The translations under genes were made by a program, and so were the position numbers. Source: Rhodoferax sp. (GTDB lineage Bacteria > Pseudomonadota > Gammaproteobacteria > Burkholderiales > Burkholderiaceae_C). From it: a stretch of 53,549 nucleotides of DNA. The DNA lies in the NCBI GenBank assembly GCA_030685025.1, contig JAUXWC010000194.1, forward strand, positions 1 to 53,549. The letters are read 5' to 3'. Below are positions 24,956 through 36,612 of this stretch, piece by piece. Position 1 is the first letter of the stretch, and each line of letters begins with the position of its first letter. The notes beneath the pieces were generated by a model. That model did no database searches, was not told the DNA's origin, and saw only the letters and a program-made list of their open reading frames with translations.

Positions 24956-26350
24956 TCAGCTCCCCGCCACCTTCATCCGGTTGACCAAAATCGATCCGAC
25001 TGTTTTGGCGCCGTAGTTGTAGCGGTCCGCCCCCACCGCTTCGATACCCTTGAGCATGGCTTTCATGTTGCCGGCAATCGTGATCTCCTCGACCGGGAAG
25101 GCGATGCGACCCTTTTCCACCCAGAAGCCACTGGCGCCACGGGAATAGTCTCCGGTCACATAGTTCACGCCACTGCCCATCAACTCGGTGACAAACAGAC
25201 CGGTGCCGAGCTTTTGCAGCATGGCATCGAGGTCATCACCGGCGCGGGTCAGGCTGGAGCTCAAAATCAGGTTGTGCGAGCCGCCCGCATTGCCAGTGGT
25301 CTTCATGCCCAGCTTGCGCGCTGAATAACTGCTCAAAAAGTAGCCCTGAACCCTGCCGCCCTTGACAACGGCGCGCGGCTGCACCTTGACACCTTCATCG
25401 TCAAATGGCGAGCTGCCCTTGCCGCGTTTGACAAACGGGTCTTCCAGGATGTCGATGTGTTTGGGAAACACCGGTTTGCCCAGCGAATCGAGCAAGAACG
25501 TGCTCTTGCGGTACAGCGAGCCGCCGCTGATCGCCTGCACGAAGCTGCCCAGCAGGCCTGCGGCGAGGGGCGACTCGAACAACACCGGGCACTCCAGCGT
25601 GGCGATCTTGCGGGCGTGCAGTCGACTGAGCGCGCGCTGGGCGGCGTAGCGGCCGATGGCCTCGGGCGCGGCCAGATCGTCGGCGCTGCGCTGTGAGCTG
25701 TACCAGGCGTCGCGCTGCATGTCATCACCCTTGCCGGCGATCGGCGAGACTGACAAGGACTGGCGCGAACTGGCATAACCGCCCCGAAAGCCGCGCGTGT
25801 GTGCGCTAAAAAAGTGCGACTGCTGCGCCGACACGGCCGCACCCTCACTGTTGGTGATGCGCTTGTCCGTTTGCAGCGCCGCAGCCTCACAGACCATCGC
25901 CAGTTGGGCGGCCTGCTCGCTGTCGATCAGCCAGGGGTGAAACAGGTCAAGGTCGGTGCGTTGGTCCTGGCTCGCCTGTACGTCCTGTGCATCGGGCAAG
26001 CCGGCAAAAGGGTCTTCAGCGGTGAAACGAGCGATGTCATAGGCCGCCTGCACAGTCTGTTTGATCGCCGCTTTGGAGAAATCGGAGGTGCTGGCATTGC
26101 CGCGCCGCTGGCCCACGTAGACCGTTACGCCGAGCGACTTGTCGCGATTGCGCTCCACGTTCTCCAGTTCGCCTTTGCGCACCGACACGCTCAGGCCGCA
26201 GCCCTCGGAGGCTTCCGCGCCAGCGTCGGTGGCACCCAGTTTCTTGGCGTGAGCCAGCGCAGTATCCACCAGCGATTCAAAAAACGCCCGGCTGTAGCTG
26301 AATCCGCTGTGTGCATTCGGACGGGACGGGGGGGTGTTGGGTTTGTTCAT
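24956..26350 (-). CDS. pmbA: Metalloprotease PmbA (TldE)
   Basis: TldE-type subunit of 464 residues, full length. Typical segments are GATDAGAEASEG near 46, RKGELENVERNRDKSLGVTVY near 60 (shortened forms conserved), and a C terminus with GNMKAMLKGIEAVG. It lacks the HExxH motif; the catalytic zinc site lies in its partner TldD, not in this window. The pair trims peptides, for example microcin B17 precursor and CcdA in E. coli. The start at 26350 is chosen by homology; upstream in-frame codons are not conserved. It is divergent from yjgA with a 74-base gap. Confidence 0.93.
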   Translation of the reverse strand: MNKPNTPPSRPNAHSGFSYSRAFFESLVDTALAHAKKLGATDAGAEASEGCGLSVSVRKGELENVERNRDKSLGVTVYVGQRRGNASTSDFSKAAIKQTVQAAYDIARFTAEDPFAGLPDAQDVQASQDQRTDLDLFHPWLIDSEQAAQLAMVCEAAALQTDKRITNSEGAAVSAQQSHFFSAHTRGFRGGYASSRQSLSVSPIAGKGDDMQRDAWYSSQRSADDLAAPEAIGRYAAQRALSRLHARKIATLECPVLFESPLAAGLLGSFVQAISGGSLYRKSTFLLDSLGKPVFPKHIDILEDPFVKRGKGSSPFDDEGVKVQPRAVVKGGRVQGYFLSSYSARKLGMKTTGNAGGSHNLILSSSLTRAGDDLDAMLQKLGTGLFVTELMGSGVNYVTGDYSRGASGFWVEKGRIAFPVEEITIAGNMKAMLKGIEAVGADRYNYGAKTVGSILVNRMKVAGS

Positions 26351-26424
26351 ATCGGAGGCTATGATACCGGGGCTCGTCCTGTGGGTCCGCCCCGCCCCGT
26401 CCGTATCCCGTCCGCACCCCAACC

Positions 26425-27051
26425 ATGTCACGCAAACCCACCAAAGGCTACTTCGTCAAAGGCAAATTTGTCGCCTTGGGTAGCGAGCTCGATCTTGAAC
26501 TGAAACGCGAGCTCAAGGGCAGCGATGAGCCAAGCCGGACCGAACTCAAACACGAGAGTGATGCGCTGCAAAAGCTCGGCACCGAACTGCTGGATTTGCG
26601 CGCGGACCTGATGGCGCGGCTGGACCTGTCAGAGAAGTTCCGCGATGCCATCACCGAGGCCAAACGCATCACCAACTTCGAGGGCAAACGCCGCCAGATG
26701 CAGTACATCGGCAAGCTGATGCGATTGCTCGAACCGCAGGTGCTGGAGCAGATTCGCCAGGCACTCGACGAGCAACACAGCGGCTCGGCCCAGGACAACC
26801 TGGCCCTGCACCAGGCCGAACAATGGCGCGACCGCCTGATTGCCGACGAAGATGCCTTCGGCCAGTGGATGGGCGCCTTCGCCAACACCGATTCGCAGCA
26901 ACTGCGCGCCCTGATTCGCCAGGCGCGCAAGGATGCCAAACCCGAAAAACCAGGCGAAGCCTTGCGCCATGGCCGCGCCTACCGCGACATCTTTCAGATC
27001 GTGCGGCAGCACTTGGGCGGCGCCGCGGACGAAGCCGGAGACCACGCATGA
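26425..27051 (+). CDS. yjgA: Ribosome-associated protein YjgA (DarP, DUF615)
   Basis: Protein of 208 residues starting MSRKPTKGYFVKGKF, with FEGKRRQMQYIGKLMR near residue 90, the family hallmark, and a charged helical C-terminal half. YjgA/DarP associates with late 50S assembly intermediates in E. coli. Neighbouring pmbA on the opposite strand is a conserved arrangement in proteobacteria. Its stop overlaps the next ATG (ATGA). Confidence 0.93.
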   Translation: MSRKPTKGYFVKGKFVALGSELDLELKRELKGSDEPSRTELKHESDALQKLGTELLDLRADLMARLDLSEKFRDAITEAKRITNFEGKRRQMQYIGKLMRLLEPQVLEQIRQALDEQHSGSAQDNLALHQAEQWRDRLIADEDAFGQWMGAFANTDSQQLRALIRQARKDAKPEKPGEALRHGRAYRDIFQIVRQHLGGAADEAGDHA

Positions 27052-27659
27052 ACCTACCCACCGAGCCCGCCCACGATGCGGTCAAGATCGGCATCGTCTC
27101 GATCAGCGACCGCGCCTCCAGCGGGGTCTATGTGGACAAAGGCCTGCCAGCGCTGCAGGACTGGCTGACGCGAGCGCTGAAGAACCCGCTGCAGTTCGAG
27201 CCGCGCCTGATCCCCGACGAACAAGCCACCATCAGCCAGACCCTGATCGAGCTGGTTGACGCGGGTTGCGCCCTGGTGCTCACCACCGGCGGCACAGGTC
27301 CCGCCCCGCGCGACGTGACACCGGAGGCCACCCTGGCGGTGGCTGACAAGCTGATGCCCGGCTTTGGTGAACAGATGCGCGCCATCAGCCTGAACTTCGT
27401 GCCCACGGCCATCCTGTCGCGGCAAGTGGCGGTGATTCGGGGTCAGACCCTGATCATCAACCTGCCCGGTCAGCCCAAGTCGATCCAGGAAACCCTGGAA
27501 GGCGTGCGAGACGCCACCGGGCAGTCGGTCGTGGCGGGCATTTTTGCGGCCGTGCCCTACTGCATCGACCTGATTGGCGGGCCTTACCTGGAAACCGATG
27601 ACGCGGTATGCAAGGCGTTTCGCCCGAAGAGCGCGATTCGCGCGCCTGCTGCCGCGTAA
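27048..27659 (+). CDS. mog: Molybdopterin adenylyltransferase
   Basis: MogA-type enzyme of 203 residues. It begins IGIVSISDRASSGVYVDKG near residue 12, contains LTTGGTGPAPRDVTPEAT near 80 (the adenylyl/molybdopterin-binding loop) and NLPGQPKSI near 140. It activates molybdopterin with ATP before molybdenum insertion. The start is fixed by the ATGA overlap with yjgA and the normal length. No other molybdenum-cofactor gene is in the window. Confidence 0.93.
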   Translation: MNLPTEPAHDAVKIGIVSISDRASSGVYVDKGLPALQDWLTRALKNPLQFEPRLIPDEQATISQTLIELVDAGCALVLTTGGTGPAPRDVTPEATLAVADKLMPGFGEQMRAISLNFVPTAILSRQVAVIRGQTLIINLPGQPKSIQETLEGVRDATGQSVVAGIFAAVPYCIDLIGGPYLETDDAVCKAFRPKSAIRAPAAA

Positions 27660-27677
27660 GGGCGTCGGCATCCGGAC

Positions 27678-28457
27678 CTACTCCCCCACCAACTGGTTGA
27701 GCTTCTCCGCCTCAAAGCATTCTTTGAGAGCCGCGTCGCCCGGCACGCAGTCGGTGCCGGAGCGGTTGGCTTGCAGGGTTTCTATGGCCTTCCACAGCAG
27801 GGCGATCTGATGCTCCTGCGACGAGGCGTTGTTGATCAGGCCGTGCATCGCCTGGCTCAGGGGGTCGTCTTCCAGCGTTATGCCGTAGGCGTTGAACTTG
27901 CGCTCCGGCGAGGTGACGTCGGCGCTTTCACCGGTCTTGCTGGGGATGATGCGCGCCGGAATGCCCACTGCCGTGGCACCGGCCGGCACCGGCTTGATCA
28001 CCACCGCATTGCTGCCAATCTTGGCGCCGTCACCCACCTCAAAACCACCCAGCACCTTGGCGCCGGCACTGACCACCACATCCTTGCCCAGCGTCGGGTG
28101 ACGTTTGGCACCCTTGTAGAGCGAGGTGCCGCCCAGCGTCACACCCTGATAAATGGTGCAACCGTCACCGATTTCCGCAGTCTCGCCCACCACCACGCCC
28201 ATGGCATGGTCAAAAAACACGCGCTCGCCAATAACGGCGCCAGGGTGAATTTCGATGCCGGTAAACCAGCGTGACAGGTGGGAGATAAAGCGACCCAGCC
28301 ACTTCATGCCGTGGGTCCAGCACCAGTGGGCGCGTCGGTGCAACACCAGGGCATGCAAGCCGGGGTAGCAAGTGAGCACTTCCCAGGTGCTGCGGGCAGC
28401 CGGGTCACGGTCGAGGATGCACTGAATGTCGGAGCGGAGGCGGGCAAACATGCCCAT
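27678..28457 (-). CDS. cysE: Serine O-acetyltransferase
   Basis: CysE of 259 residues, SAT type. The N-terminal helical part is short ([19 protein letters not shown]) and the left-handed beta-helix is clear: [18 protein letters not shown], the catalytic [15 protein letters not shown], then [17 protein letters not shown]. It makes O-acetylserine for cysteine synthesis. ATG at 28457 or 28451 (MFARL) is possible. A hairpin repeat separates it from trmJ upstream on the same strand. Confidence 0.94.
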   Translation of the reverse strand: MGMFARLRSDIQCILDRDPAARSTWEVLTCYPGLHALVLHRRAHWCWTHGMKWLGRFISHLSRWFTGIEIHPGAVIGERVFFDHAMGVVVGETAEIGDGCTIYQGVTLGGTSLYKGAKRHPTLGKDVVVSAGAKVLGGFEVGDGAKIGSNAVVIKPVPAGATAVGIPARIIPSKTGESADVTSPERKFNAYGITLEDDPLSQAMHGLINNASSQEHQIALLWKAIETLQANRSGTDCVPGDAALKECFEAEKLNQLVGE

Positions 28458-28462
28458 AGTCT

Positions 28463-28510
28463 AGTTGAGGACAGTGCTGGCCGCTGCATGCCTGCGGCCT
28501 GTCTCGCAAG
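28463..28510 (-). repeat. Gene-end hairpin repeat, copy 4
   Basis: On the - strand it starts 8 bases after the trmJ stop. CTTGCG and CTCAACT flanks match the other copies. The outer stem is AGACAG/CTGTCC with one mismatch, and an inner GGCCGC/GCGGCC stem strengthens it. It also lies only 5 bases before the cysE start, so it may affect cysE translation. Confidence 0.7.
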
Positions 28511-28518
28511 GTCTCAGG

Positions 28519-29340
28519 CTAACTGGCTTTGGCGGCCTCGCCGTCAGTGGCATTGGGCTTCGCGGCCACGCGATCCATCATCTTGGCGATGCCCCGCAGG
28601 ATGTGAATCTCCTCCTGCGTGACGCCCGCTCGATTGAACAACTGGTTCAGGCGCGGCATCAGCTTCTTGGGCGCGTGCGGGTCGAGAAAACCGATCGACA
28701 CCAGCGCGCGCTCCCAGTGCGCCAGCATGCCCGCCAACTGGCGCGCATCGGCAAGTTGCGGGGGAACCGTGACCGCCTGCGCCGCAAAGCCCCCCAAAGC
28801 CAGCCGCCATTCATAGGCGATCACCTGCAAGGCGGCACCGATATTGAGCGAGCCGAATTGCGGATTACTGGGAATGCTGAGTGCCACGTGGCAGCGATAC
28901 ACGTCCTCGTTGATCATGCCGAAGCGCTCCGAGCCGAACAAGAATGCCATTCCCTCGGGCACCCAATCTCGCCGCGCACCGAGTACCTCATCGGCCGTCG
29001 AACCTCGCTCTGCTGTCGAGGTGCGCTCCTCTTTTAATAGCAATTCAAAGTGCTCACGAGGCGTGCGTGTGGGTGGCCCGAAGTCGCGCGGGGTCATGGC
29101 GGTGGCGCACAGGTGCGTCATGCCGTCCAGCGCCTCGTCCAGCGTGGGCACGATGCGAGCCTTGGCCAGCACATCGAGCGCACCGCTGGCGCGCTGGATA
29201 GTCTCCTCGCGGCGCAGCACGTTGGCCCAGCGCGGGGCCACCAGCACCAGGTTATCGAAACCCATGGTTTTCATGGCCCGGGCTGCCGCGCCCACATTGC
29301 CGGCGTGGCTGGTATGGATCAGGATAAAACGGGTTGTCAT
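28519..29340 (-). CDS. trmJ: tRNA (cytidine/uridine-2'-O-)-methyltransferase TrmJ
   Basis: SPOUT-family RNA methyltransferase of 273 residues. The N terminus is FILIHTSHAGNVGAAARAMK; the SAM-binding knot region shows FLFGSERFGM near 140 and SIPSNPQFGSLNIGAAL near 160. It methylates the ribose at tRNA position 32. The start at 29340 is chosen because the conserved part begins there; 42 upstream in-frame codons show no family sequence. It is divergent from suhB. Confidence 0.93.
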   Translation of the reverse strand: MTTRFILIHTSHAGNVGAAARAMKTMGFDNLVLVAPRWANVLRREETIQRASGALDVLAKARIVPTLDEALDGMTHLCATAMTPRDFGPPTRTPREHFELLLKEERTSTAERGSTADEVLGARRDWVPEGMAFLFGSERFGMINEDVYRCHVALSIPSNPQFGSLNIGAALQVIAYEWRLALGGFAAQAVTVPPQLADARQLAGMLAHWERALVSIGFLDPHAPKKLMPRLNQLFNRAGVTQEEIHILRGIAKMMDRVAAKPNATDGEAAKAS

Positions 29341-29517
29341 GGGCTCGATTGTCCCCTGTCCAGGTGCCTGAAAAGGGCGCCCGGTCGCACGAAACACCTG
29401 GCGTAGCACGGATCCTGACTGCGGCAAGAAGTTGGCGTGGCCGGGTTTCATGAGAAAATCGCCCACTCTGCGGCCCGCATCGACGGGTCAACTCCGCCGC
29501 TCTTACCTTCACAATCC

Positions 29518-30405
29518 ATGCCGCCCCCCAATCTGCACCCCATGATCAATGTGGCCATCAAGGCCGCCCGCGCCGCTGGCTCCATCATCAACCGCGCCGC
29601 GCTCGATGTCGAGGCCGTGCGTATTTCCCAAAAGCAGGTCAACGATTTCGTCACCGAGGTCGATCATGCGGCCGAGCAAGCCATCATCGACATGCTGCTG
29701 ACCGCCTACCCAGGGCACGGCATTCTGGCCGAGGAGTCGGGCAGCGAGCATGGCGCCAAGGATTCCCACTATGTCTGGATCATTGATCCGCTGGACGGCA
29801 CCACCAACTTCATTCACGGCTTGCCGGTGTATTGCGTCAGCATCGCGCTGGCGGTCAAGGGCAAGATCGAGCAGGCCGTCATTTACGACCCCAGCCGCAA
29901 CGACCTGTTTACCGCCACCAAGGGCCGTGGCGCCTACATGAATGATCGGCGCATTCGCGTCTCCAAGCGCACCCGCATGCAGGAGTGCCTGATTTCCACC
30001 GGCTTTCCGTTCCGCCCCGGCGACGACTTCAACGCCTATCTGCGCATGATGGGCGAGGTGATGCAGCGCACTGCCGGCCTGCGCCGCCCCGGCGCCGCCG
30101 CGCTTGACCTGGCCTACGTCGCCGCAGGCTTTACCGACGCCTTTTTTGAGACCGGCCTGCAGCCCTGGGATGTGGCCGCTGGCTCGCTGCTGGTCACCGA
30201 AGCCGGCGGGCTGGTAGGCAACTTCACGGGCGAGAGCGACTTTTTGCACCAGAAGGAATGCCTGGCCGGCAGTCCCAAGATCTATGGGCAGTTGGTCAGC
30301 ATCGTGGGCAAGTACAGCAAGTTTGCTGGCGCTGGCGACAAGGCCGCCGTGCGCCAGGCAGCGCCAGTTCTGAGCGCGCCAGCGTCAGATCATCCAGTTG
30401 ACTGA
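29518..30405 (+). CDS. suhB: Inositol-1-monophosphatase family protein
   Basis: SuhB-type phosphatase of 295 residues. Metal-binding motifs are clear: [10 protein letters not shown] near 75, [14 protein letters not shown] near 88 and [18 protein letters not shown] near 215. Besides phosphatase activity, E. coli SuhB takes part in rRNA antitermination complexes. ATG 29518 (MPPPNLHPM) matches the usual N terminus in the order; ATG 29542 is the alternative. The 3' end overlaps the convergent GGDEF-EAL gene by 21 bases. Confidence 0.92.
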   Translation: MPPPNLHPMINVAIKAARAAGSIINRAALDVEAVRISQKQVNDFVTEVDHAAEQAIIDMLLTAYPGHGILAEESGSEHGAKDSHYVWIIDPLDGTTNFIHGLPVYCVSIALAVKGKIEQAVIYDPSRNDLFTATKGRGAYMNDRRIRVSKRTRMQECLISTGFPFRPGDDFNAYLRMMGEVMQRTAGLRRPGAAALDLAYVAAGFTDAFFETGLQPWDVAAGSLLVTEAGGLVGNFTGESDFLHQKECLAGSPKIYGQLVSIVGKYSKFAGAGDKAAVRQAAPVLSAPASDHPVD

Positions 30406-33400
30406 CGAGACTGCCTGCGCCGCCGAGCGCAAGTCGAGCGCCTCGATCGGCACCGGCCGGCCGAACAGATAACCCTGAAACACACAACAACCGTGGTTGC
30501 GCAACAATGCGTGCTGCTCGGGTGTTTCGACTCCCTCGGCCACCACGGTCAGGCCCAGGCTGCGCCCGAGCGTCAACACCGCCAGCGCAATGGCGGCGTC
30601 GTTCGGGTCGGTCATGACATCGCGCACAAACGACTGGTCGATCTTGAGCTGCTCCAACGGTAGCCGCTTGAGGTAGGCCAATGACGAATATCCGGTGCCA
30701 AAATCATCCAGCGCGAAACTGACCCCGATGGAGCGCAGTTCGGTCATCTTCTGGATCGCATCGTCCATGTCGCTCAGCAGCAGGCTCTCGGTAATCTCCA
30801 ACTTGAGTCGATAGGGGTTGGCGCCGCTGACACGCAGCAGTTCAAGCACCTGCGTGGCGAACTCGGCGTGCCGAAACTGGCGTGCGCTCACGTTCACCGC
30901 CACCGTCAGCCGCGCAGTGGTCGGCAGGGCTGACCACGCAACCAACTGGGCACAAGCCTGCGCCAGCACCCACTGACCCAAGGGCAAAATCAGCCCGGTC
31001 TGCTCGGCCACACCAATGAACTCGCCAGGCGACACCAGGCCGCGCTTGGGGTGGCGCCAGCGCACCAGCGCCTCGACGCCGATCACGCGGGCTGACTCGT
31101 CCACCACTGGTTGGTAATGAAGCAGCAGTTCGTCGCGCTGCAAGCCCAGACGCAAATCCCCCTCCAGCTCGGCCCGGGCGGCTACCACCACCTGCATCTG
31201 GGGGTCAAAGAAGCGCAGTGTGTTACGCCCGGCGGCCTTGGCCTGGTACATGGCCAAATCGGCCCGCTTGAGCAAGTCGTCCACGCTGCTGATCTGATCA
31301 TGGAACAAGGCAATGCCGATGCTGGGCGTGCTGTGGTGCACCTGCCCGCCCAGCCGGTAGGGCTGATTGAGGGTGGTCAGGATCTTGCGCGCCACTGATT
31401 CGGCGAGCGCCGCGGCCTCGGGTGGCTCGTTGCTCAGGTCCTCCAGCATTACAACAAACTCATCCCCGCCCAGCCGCGCCACCGTGTCAGCGCTGCGTAC
31501 ACACTCACCTAGCCGAATCGCCACTTGCTTGAGCAACTGGTCGCCGGTGTCGTGACCTTGGGTGTCGTTGAGGTCCTTGAAGTTGTCCAGGTCGATGAAC
31601 AGCAGCGCGCCGGGCCGGCGGGCCCGGTCGCCCAGGGCCAGCGCGTGCTGCAGCCGGTCCATCAATAGACGTCGGTTGGGCAGGCCGGTCAACAGGTCGA
31701 AGAATGCCAGCCGCTCGATCTTCTCTTCCGCGCGCTTGCGGCCCGTGATGTTGCGGCCAATGCCACGGTAGCCCTTGAATACCCCCTGCGCATCGAAGAT
31801 CGGCTCGCCGCTGATGGTCATCCAGAACTTGCGCCCCTGCGCGTCGATTTCCTGCAATTCCAGGTCATGAAAAGTCTCGTGCGCCTGCAGCGCGGCGCGG
31901 TGCTGGTCCCAGTCGGCCGCGCGCATGTTGAGCGCGCCCACCTCCCAACGGGTCTTGCCGATTCGGTTGACGGCTCCTTTTCCCGCGCCCGCCACCATGG
32001 CGCCTTCGAAACGCACAAAACGAAATTGCGCATCCTGCTCCCAATACCAATCGGCGGACAGCTTGGTCAGGGCGCGAAAGCGGGCCTCGCTCTCGCCCAG
32101 GCGTTCCTGGACCAACTTGCGCGGCGTGATGTCGGTGGTCACGCCGTTCCACACCACGCCGCCATCGGCTTCAGCCTCGGGAACCGCCTGGCCCGACAGC
32201 CAGGTCACCGAGCCATCGGCAAAGCGCAGTCGGTATTCATGACGCCAAGGCGTCAGTTCACGGGCGGACTCCATGAGGGTGGACAAGAAGCCTGGCAGAT
32301 CATCCGGATGGTGCAGGGACAGCGTACGACTGGCATCGCGCAACACCTCCTCGGGTGACACGCCGCCATAAATCTCCCGCACCGGCTCGCTGATGTAGAG
32401 GAACTGAAACGATCCATCCGGCTTGCGCCGCAACTGAAACACCACGCCAGGGACTCGGCTGGTGACCTTCTGAATGAAGGTCAATCGGTCATGCAAGGCC
32501 AAGGCGACATCACGCTCGGCGGTCACGTCCTGCACCACCCCAAAATCCAGTACCGCCTCGCCCTGCCGGTAGCGGCGGTGCATGCGCGAGCGCAACCAGC
32601 GCACCCGACCATCCGGATGCGCCCAGCGGAACTCCACCGTCGCGCCATCAAGTCTGGCGCACGCGGCCTCAAAAGTCGCCCGGTCCTGCTCCAGAATGCG
32701 ACTACGCGCGGCCGTGGTGCTGGTCACGCTGCCGGGGGGCAGACCCGCCAGCGCGTACAGGCCGCCTGACCAGATCAAACCGTCACCGCCAGGCCGCGAT
32801 ACCCAATGTCCAACGATGGCCAGGTTCTCCATGGATTCGAACAACTCGATCTGCTCACTGAGGTGGTTGTTGCTCTCCTTGAGCCTTTGCTCGCTCTGGG
32901 CCAATGCGGCCTGGGCGGCGCGTTCAGCGGTCACATCCTTCAGGTAGCTCAGAAAATAGGCGGTGCCGTCGATCTCGATACGTGATCCATTGAGTTGCAG
33001 GACGCGCTTTTCACCGTCCACGCGCACGAACCGCAGATCCAAATTGCGCAAGTGCCCGGTCTCGCGCATCGGCCGGGTGCCGGCGTCACGCTCGGCGGTG
33101 TCATGCCAGAACCCCAGATCAATCGCCGTACGGCCCAGCACCTGGTCAAAGGACACCCCCGTCAGCCGGCACCACTCCTCGTTGACGTCCACGTACACGC
33201 CGTCCGACACTCGGGTCATCGAAATCGCCACCGGGCTATCGCGAAACACCACCCGCAATTGCTGTTGCGAGCGCTCCGCCATCCGCCGCACCTCGGGGGC
33301 ACCCGATCCCTCCCAGAACTTGGCGACGACCCGATTGGGGGCCGACTGGAACGCGAAGAACTGGTAAGTGCGCCCGGACAAAATGCCCTCGCCCAACAAC

Positions 33401-33717
33401 GACCTTGGCTCCACCACGCCCCCGTCACGCGCCACGCTGCTCAGCTCGGCGGGCAAAGGCGTCACCACCAAGCCGGGCAGGAAGGCCAGGATGGAGCGTC
33501 CAAAAAAAGGCGCGCAGGGTTTGCCCAACAGCCGGTCGGCCATGGCGTCTGCCCCAATCAGCAGCAGTTCGTCGCTCAAGGCGAGCTCGAACTCCAGCGT
33601 TCCCAGCAGCGAGCCGCAAGCCTGCACCACCGCCTGCAGGCGCAGGTGACTTGCCTGCAGCTCAGCGCGCAGGCGCTCGATCTCGGTAGCCACATGGGCC
33701 GGAGGTTGGCTGGTCAC
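30385..33717 (-). CDS. Multi-PAS GGDEF-EAL protein (c-di-GMP turnover) 1
   Basis: Protein of 1110 residues: N-terminal sensor region (about 1-150), about four PAS domains (about 160-660), GGDEF (about 665-830, with an intact RLGGDEF near 747) and EAL (about 840-1095, with GVEALVRW). No membrane segment is evident, so it is likely cytoplasmic. Both catalytic signatures look intact, so it may make or break c-di-GMP depending on the PAS signals. The PAS-GGDEF-EAL part is highly similar to the next gene, indicating tandem duplication. Confidence 0.92.
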   Translation of the reverse strand: MTSQPPAHVATEIERLRAELQASHLRLQAVVQACGSLLGTLEFELALSDELLLIGADAMADRLLGKPCAPFFGRSILAFLPGLVVTPLPAELSSVARDGGVVEPRSLLGEGILSGRTYQFFAFQSAPNRVVAKFWEGSGAPEVRRMAERSQQQLRVVFRDSPVAISMTRVSDGVYVDVNEEWCRLTGVSFDQVLGRTAIDLGFWHDTAERDAGTRPMRETGHLRNLDLRFVRVDGEKRVLQLNGSRIEIDGTAYFLSYLKDVTAERAAQAALAQSEQRLKESNNHLSEQIELFESMENLAIVGHWVSRPGGDGLIWSGGLYALAGLPPGSVTSTTAARSRILEQDRATFEAACARLDGATVEFRWAHPDGRVRWLRSRMHRRYRQGEAVLDFGVVQDVTAERDVALALHDRLTFIQKVTSRVPGVVFQLRRKPDGSFQFLYISEPVREIYGGVSPEEVLRDASRTLSLHHPDDLPGFLSTLMESARELTPWRHEYRLRFADGSVTWLSGQAVPEAEADGGVVWNGVTTDITPRKLVQERLGESEARFRALTKLSADWYWEQDAQFRFVRFEGAMVAGAGKGAVNRIGKTRWEVGALNMRAADWDQHRAALQAHETFHDLELQEIDAQGRKFWMTISGEPIFDAQGVFKGYRGIGRNITGRKRAEEKIERLAFFDLLTGLPNRRLLMDRLQHALALGDRARRPGALLFIDLDNFKDLNDTQGHDTGDQLLKQVAIRLGECVRSADTVARLGGDEFVVMLEDLSNEPPEAAALAESVARKILTTLNQPYRLGGQVHHSTPSIGIALFHDQISSVDDLLKRADLAMYQAKAAGRNTLRFFDPQMQVVVAARAELEGDLRLGLQRDELLLHYQPVVDESARVIGVEALVRWRHPKRGLVSPGEFIGVAEQTGLILPLGQWVLAQACAQLVAWSALPTTARLTVAVNVSARQFRHAEFATQVLELLRVSGANPYRLKLEITESLLLSDMDDAIQKMTELRSIGVSFALDDFGTGYSSLAYLKRLPLEQLKIDQSFVRDVMTDPNDAAIALAVLTLGRSLGLTVVAEGVETPEQHALLRNHGCCVFQGYLFGRPVPIEALDLRSAAQAVSSVNWMI

Positions 33718-33821
33718 AGGGGTAGATCACACATTTGCTACAGGCTGGTCGGACCATTGTGCCGCAAGTGCCCGACGCGCCATGCGCGCGGCGTAGCGGT
33801 TGTGAGAACTCACGCGACAGC

Positions 33822-36512
33822 TTACGCTACCGCAGCCGCCGGCCTGCCAAACAGGTAGCCCTGAAAGGCCTTGCAGCCACACTGCGCCAGGAACTCGTGT
33901 TGGCCACGGGTCTCCACGCCCTCGGCCACCACCGACAGATCCATGCTGTGGGCCAGCGACAGGATGGTGCGCACGATGGCGGCGTCATTCGGGTTTTTGA
34001 GCACGTCGCGCACAAAGGACTGGTCGATCTTGAGCTGATCCAGCGGCAAGCGCTGCAGGTAGCTGAGCGAGGAGTAGCCGGTGCCAAAATCATCCAGCGC
34101 AAAGCTCACGCCAATGGATCGCAGCTCGCTCATCTTGGCGATGGCATCGTCGATGTCCGTGACCAGCAGGCTTTCGGTCAGTTCCAGCTTCAAGCGATAG
34201 GGATTGGCGCCGGTGGTGCGCAAGGTGTCCAAGACTTGCTGCACAAAGTCGGGATGCCGGAACTGCCGGGCGCTGACGTTGACCGCCATGCTCCAGCCCC
34301 GTTTGGCATGCAGCGCGCTCCAGGCCACCAGTTGACCACAGGCCACCTCCAGCACCCACTGCCCCAGCGGCAAAATCAAGCCAGACTGCTCGGCCAAGGG
34401 AATGAACCGAGCCGGCGACACCCAACCCCGACTCGGGTGTTGCCAGCGCGCCAGTGCCTCCACGCCGGTGGTCTGCCCGTGGGCATCGACCACCGGCTGG
34501 TAATGCAGCAACAGCTCGCCGCGCGCCAAGCCCAGGCGCAGGTCGGCCTCCAACGCGGCGCGCTCGCTCACCACCGCCTGCATTTGGGGGTCGAAAAAAC
34601 GCATGGTGTTGCGCCCCGCCGCCTTGGCCTGGTACATCGCCAGATCAGCGCGTTTGAGCAACTCGTCGGCGGACTCACGCTGCTCGCCAAACACGGCCAC
34701 GCCAATGCTGGGGGAACTGTGGTGGCTCTGGCGCGCCACCTCAAACGGCAGGTTCAATGCGGCGAGGATCTTTCGGCCAATGGCTTCGGCCTGTGCCGCG
34801 GCCTGCATCTCGCCCTCGTCAAGCTCGTCGAGCATCACCACGAACTCGTCGCCTCCCAGTCGCGCCACGGTGTCGGTCAGGCGCACGCACTGGCTCAAGC
34901 GCGCTGCCACTTGCTTGAGCAATTCGTCGCCCACGTCGTGGCCCTGCGTATCGTTGATGGCCTTGAAGTTGTCCAGATCAATGAACAGCAGCGCCCCGTA
35001 GCCGCGCCGGCGTGCGCCCACGGCCACCGCCTGTTGCAGGCGGTCATGCAACAAACGGCGATTGGGCAGCCCGGTCAGGGCGTCATAGAACGCCAGCCGC
35101 TCGATCTGCGCTTCAGCCAGCTTGCGCGAGGTGATATCGCAGCCAATGCCGCGATAGCCGCGAAACACACCCTGCTCATCGAATATCGGCTCGCCGCTGA
35201 TGGCGATCCAGTAGCTGCTGCCATCGGGCATGCGCCGCTCCAGCTCCAGTTCGCGAAAGGCCTGATGTGCCTCCAGCGCGCCGCGGTGCGCCTGCCAATC
35301 CGCCTCCTGCATATTCAGGGCGCCGATGTCCCAGCGTGTCCGACCCAAATCGGCGGCTTCGCGCCGCCGTGTCTTGACTTCCCGCTCGCCCTCGAACTGG
35401 ATGAAGCGAAACTGCTCATCCTGCAGCCAATACCAGTCCGACGAGAGCTGCGTCAAGCTGCGAAAACGCTGCTCGCTCTCGCGCAATCGGCCCAGCGCCT
35501 GTTGCTGCTCGGTCACATCGGCATAGGTGCGAACCAAACGACCCTGCGGGAAATGGCGGGTCACAACTTCAATCACCCGGCCGGCTCGGGTGGTTCGCTG
35601 ATAGCGCTCGGGCGAATCGGCAAGCGTGCCGCTGGCCACGTGTTGGCGCGCGCGGGCAGAAACCAGCGCAAAGTCGTCTCCAAAGTCGCCGCGCAGGGCC
35701 TGGAATTCAAAAATTTCCTCAAAAGTGGGTCGCGCCGCCAGCAGGCTTTCTGGCAGCTCCAGCACTTCCAGCACGCGCTGGTTGTAGACCGTGGTGCGGC
35801 GGTCCTTGTCCATCATGACAATGCCTTGACTCATGCTGTCCAGCGTGAACCGCAGGGACTCTGATTTCTCCACCAGCAGGGCCGCCGTGCGCTCCAGTTC
35901 CTCCTGCGCGCGCTGGCGCAGCCGTTCGGCGCGGCGCGCGTGCACCAATTGCCCGATGGTTTTGCACAGGGGGTCCAGGAACTCGACATCCGCCACACTG
36001 AAGCCGCCAGGCTGGTTGGCCAGGCCGACCATGGCCACCAGTTGCTGCCCATGCTCGATCGGAACGCCCAAGAACGCGTTCAGGGGCGGGTGCCCGTGCG
36101 GCAAGCCGCCGCGGCGCGGGTCATTGGCCGGGTCATTGGCGATCACCGGCTGACCCGTTACCAGCGCGGCGCCGAACAGTGAACTCAGGTCGGAAAACAC
36201 CATTCCCGTGGTGGCATGCTTCGCGTAGAGCGCGCGGGTGGCATCATCCCAGGCGATGTTGGTCAGGGCATGGGTCTGGAGGTAGGGCCGGCCTTCATCC
36301 GAATACAACACTTCGCCAATGAAACCGTATTCAGCTTGCGTCAGAGAGAGCAGTTCGGTCAACAGCCCCTCGAATACCGCCCCGGAGTCACTGCTCGCCA
36401 TGGCCAGGGACTGGGCCACGCTGATAGCGTGCAGCATGCGGTTCTGCCGCGCCACCGTGGCGGGTGTCGCATCCTGATCAACGGTGGCGCGGGCCACGGG
36501 CGGCTGTTCCAT
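33822..36512 (-). CDS. GAF-PAS-GGDEF-EAL protein (c-di-GMP turnover) 2
   Basis: Protein of 896 residues: GAF domain (about 40-200, [20 protein letters not shown]), two PAS domains (about 215-465), GGDEF (about 470-635, [11 protein letters not shown] intact) and EAL (about 645-890, [18 protein letters not shown]). It shares the last PAS-GGDEF-EAL block with the gene at 30385; the N-terminal sensors differ. The 104-base gap between the two holds no gene. It is divergent from mutS. Confidence 0.92.
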   Translation of the reverse strand: MEQPPVARATVDQDATPATVARQNRMLHAISVAQSLAMASSDSGAVFEGLLTELLSLTQAEYGFIGEVLYSDEGRPYLQTHALTNIAWDDATRALYAKHATTGMVFSDLSSLFGAALVTGQPVIANDPANDPRRGGLPHGHPPLNAFLGVPIEHGQQLVAMVGLANQPGGFSVADVEFLDPLCKTIGQLVHARRAERLRQRAQEELERTAALLVEKSESLRFTLDSMSQGIVMMDKDRRTTVYNQRVLEVLELPESLLAARPTFEEIFEFQALRGDFGDDFALVSARARQHVASGTLADSPERYQRTTRAGRVIEVVTRHFPQGRLVRTYADVTEQQQALGRLRESEQRFRSLTQLSSDWYWLQDEQFRFIQFEGEREVKTRRREAADLGRTRWDIGALNMQEADWQAHRGALEAHQAFRELELERRMPDGSSYWIAISGEPIFDEQGVFRGYRGIGCDITSRKLAEAQIERLAFYDALTGLPNRRLLHDRLQQAVAVGARRRGYGALLFIDLDNFKAINDTQGHDVGDELLKQVAARLSQCVRLTDTVARLGGDEFVVMLDELDEGEMQAAAQAEAIGRKILAALNLPFEVARQSHHSSPSIGVAVFGEQRESADELLKRADLAMYQAKAAGRNTMRFFDPQMQAVVSERAALEADLRLGLARGELLLHYQPVVDAHGQTTGVEALARWQHPSRGWVSPARFIPLAEQSGLILPLGQWVLEVACGQLVAWSALHAKRGWSMAVNVSARQFRHPDFVQQVLDTLRTTGANPYRLKLELTESLLVTDIDDAIAKMSELRSIGVSFALDDFGTGYSSLSYLQRLPLDQLKIDQSFVRDVLKNPNDAAIVRTILSLAHSMDLSVVAEGVETRGQHEFLAQCGCKAFQGYLFGRPAAAVA

Positions 36513-36612
36513 CGACTTGCGGCCCTATTTGCGGACTCTCATGCCCCAGACTCTAGCGTGTTTTGGCCTCGGCGACCCTGACCGGCGAGCTGAAATTGAT
36601 AGACTTGCCCGG

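Noticed and set aside
36484-36612. MutS N-terminal extension to 36484
   Set aside because: MutS family sequence begins at MTEVDKP; the upstream codons overlap the divergent GGDEF-EAL gene start.
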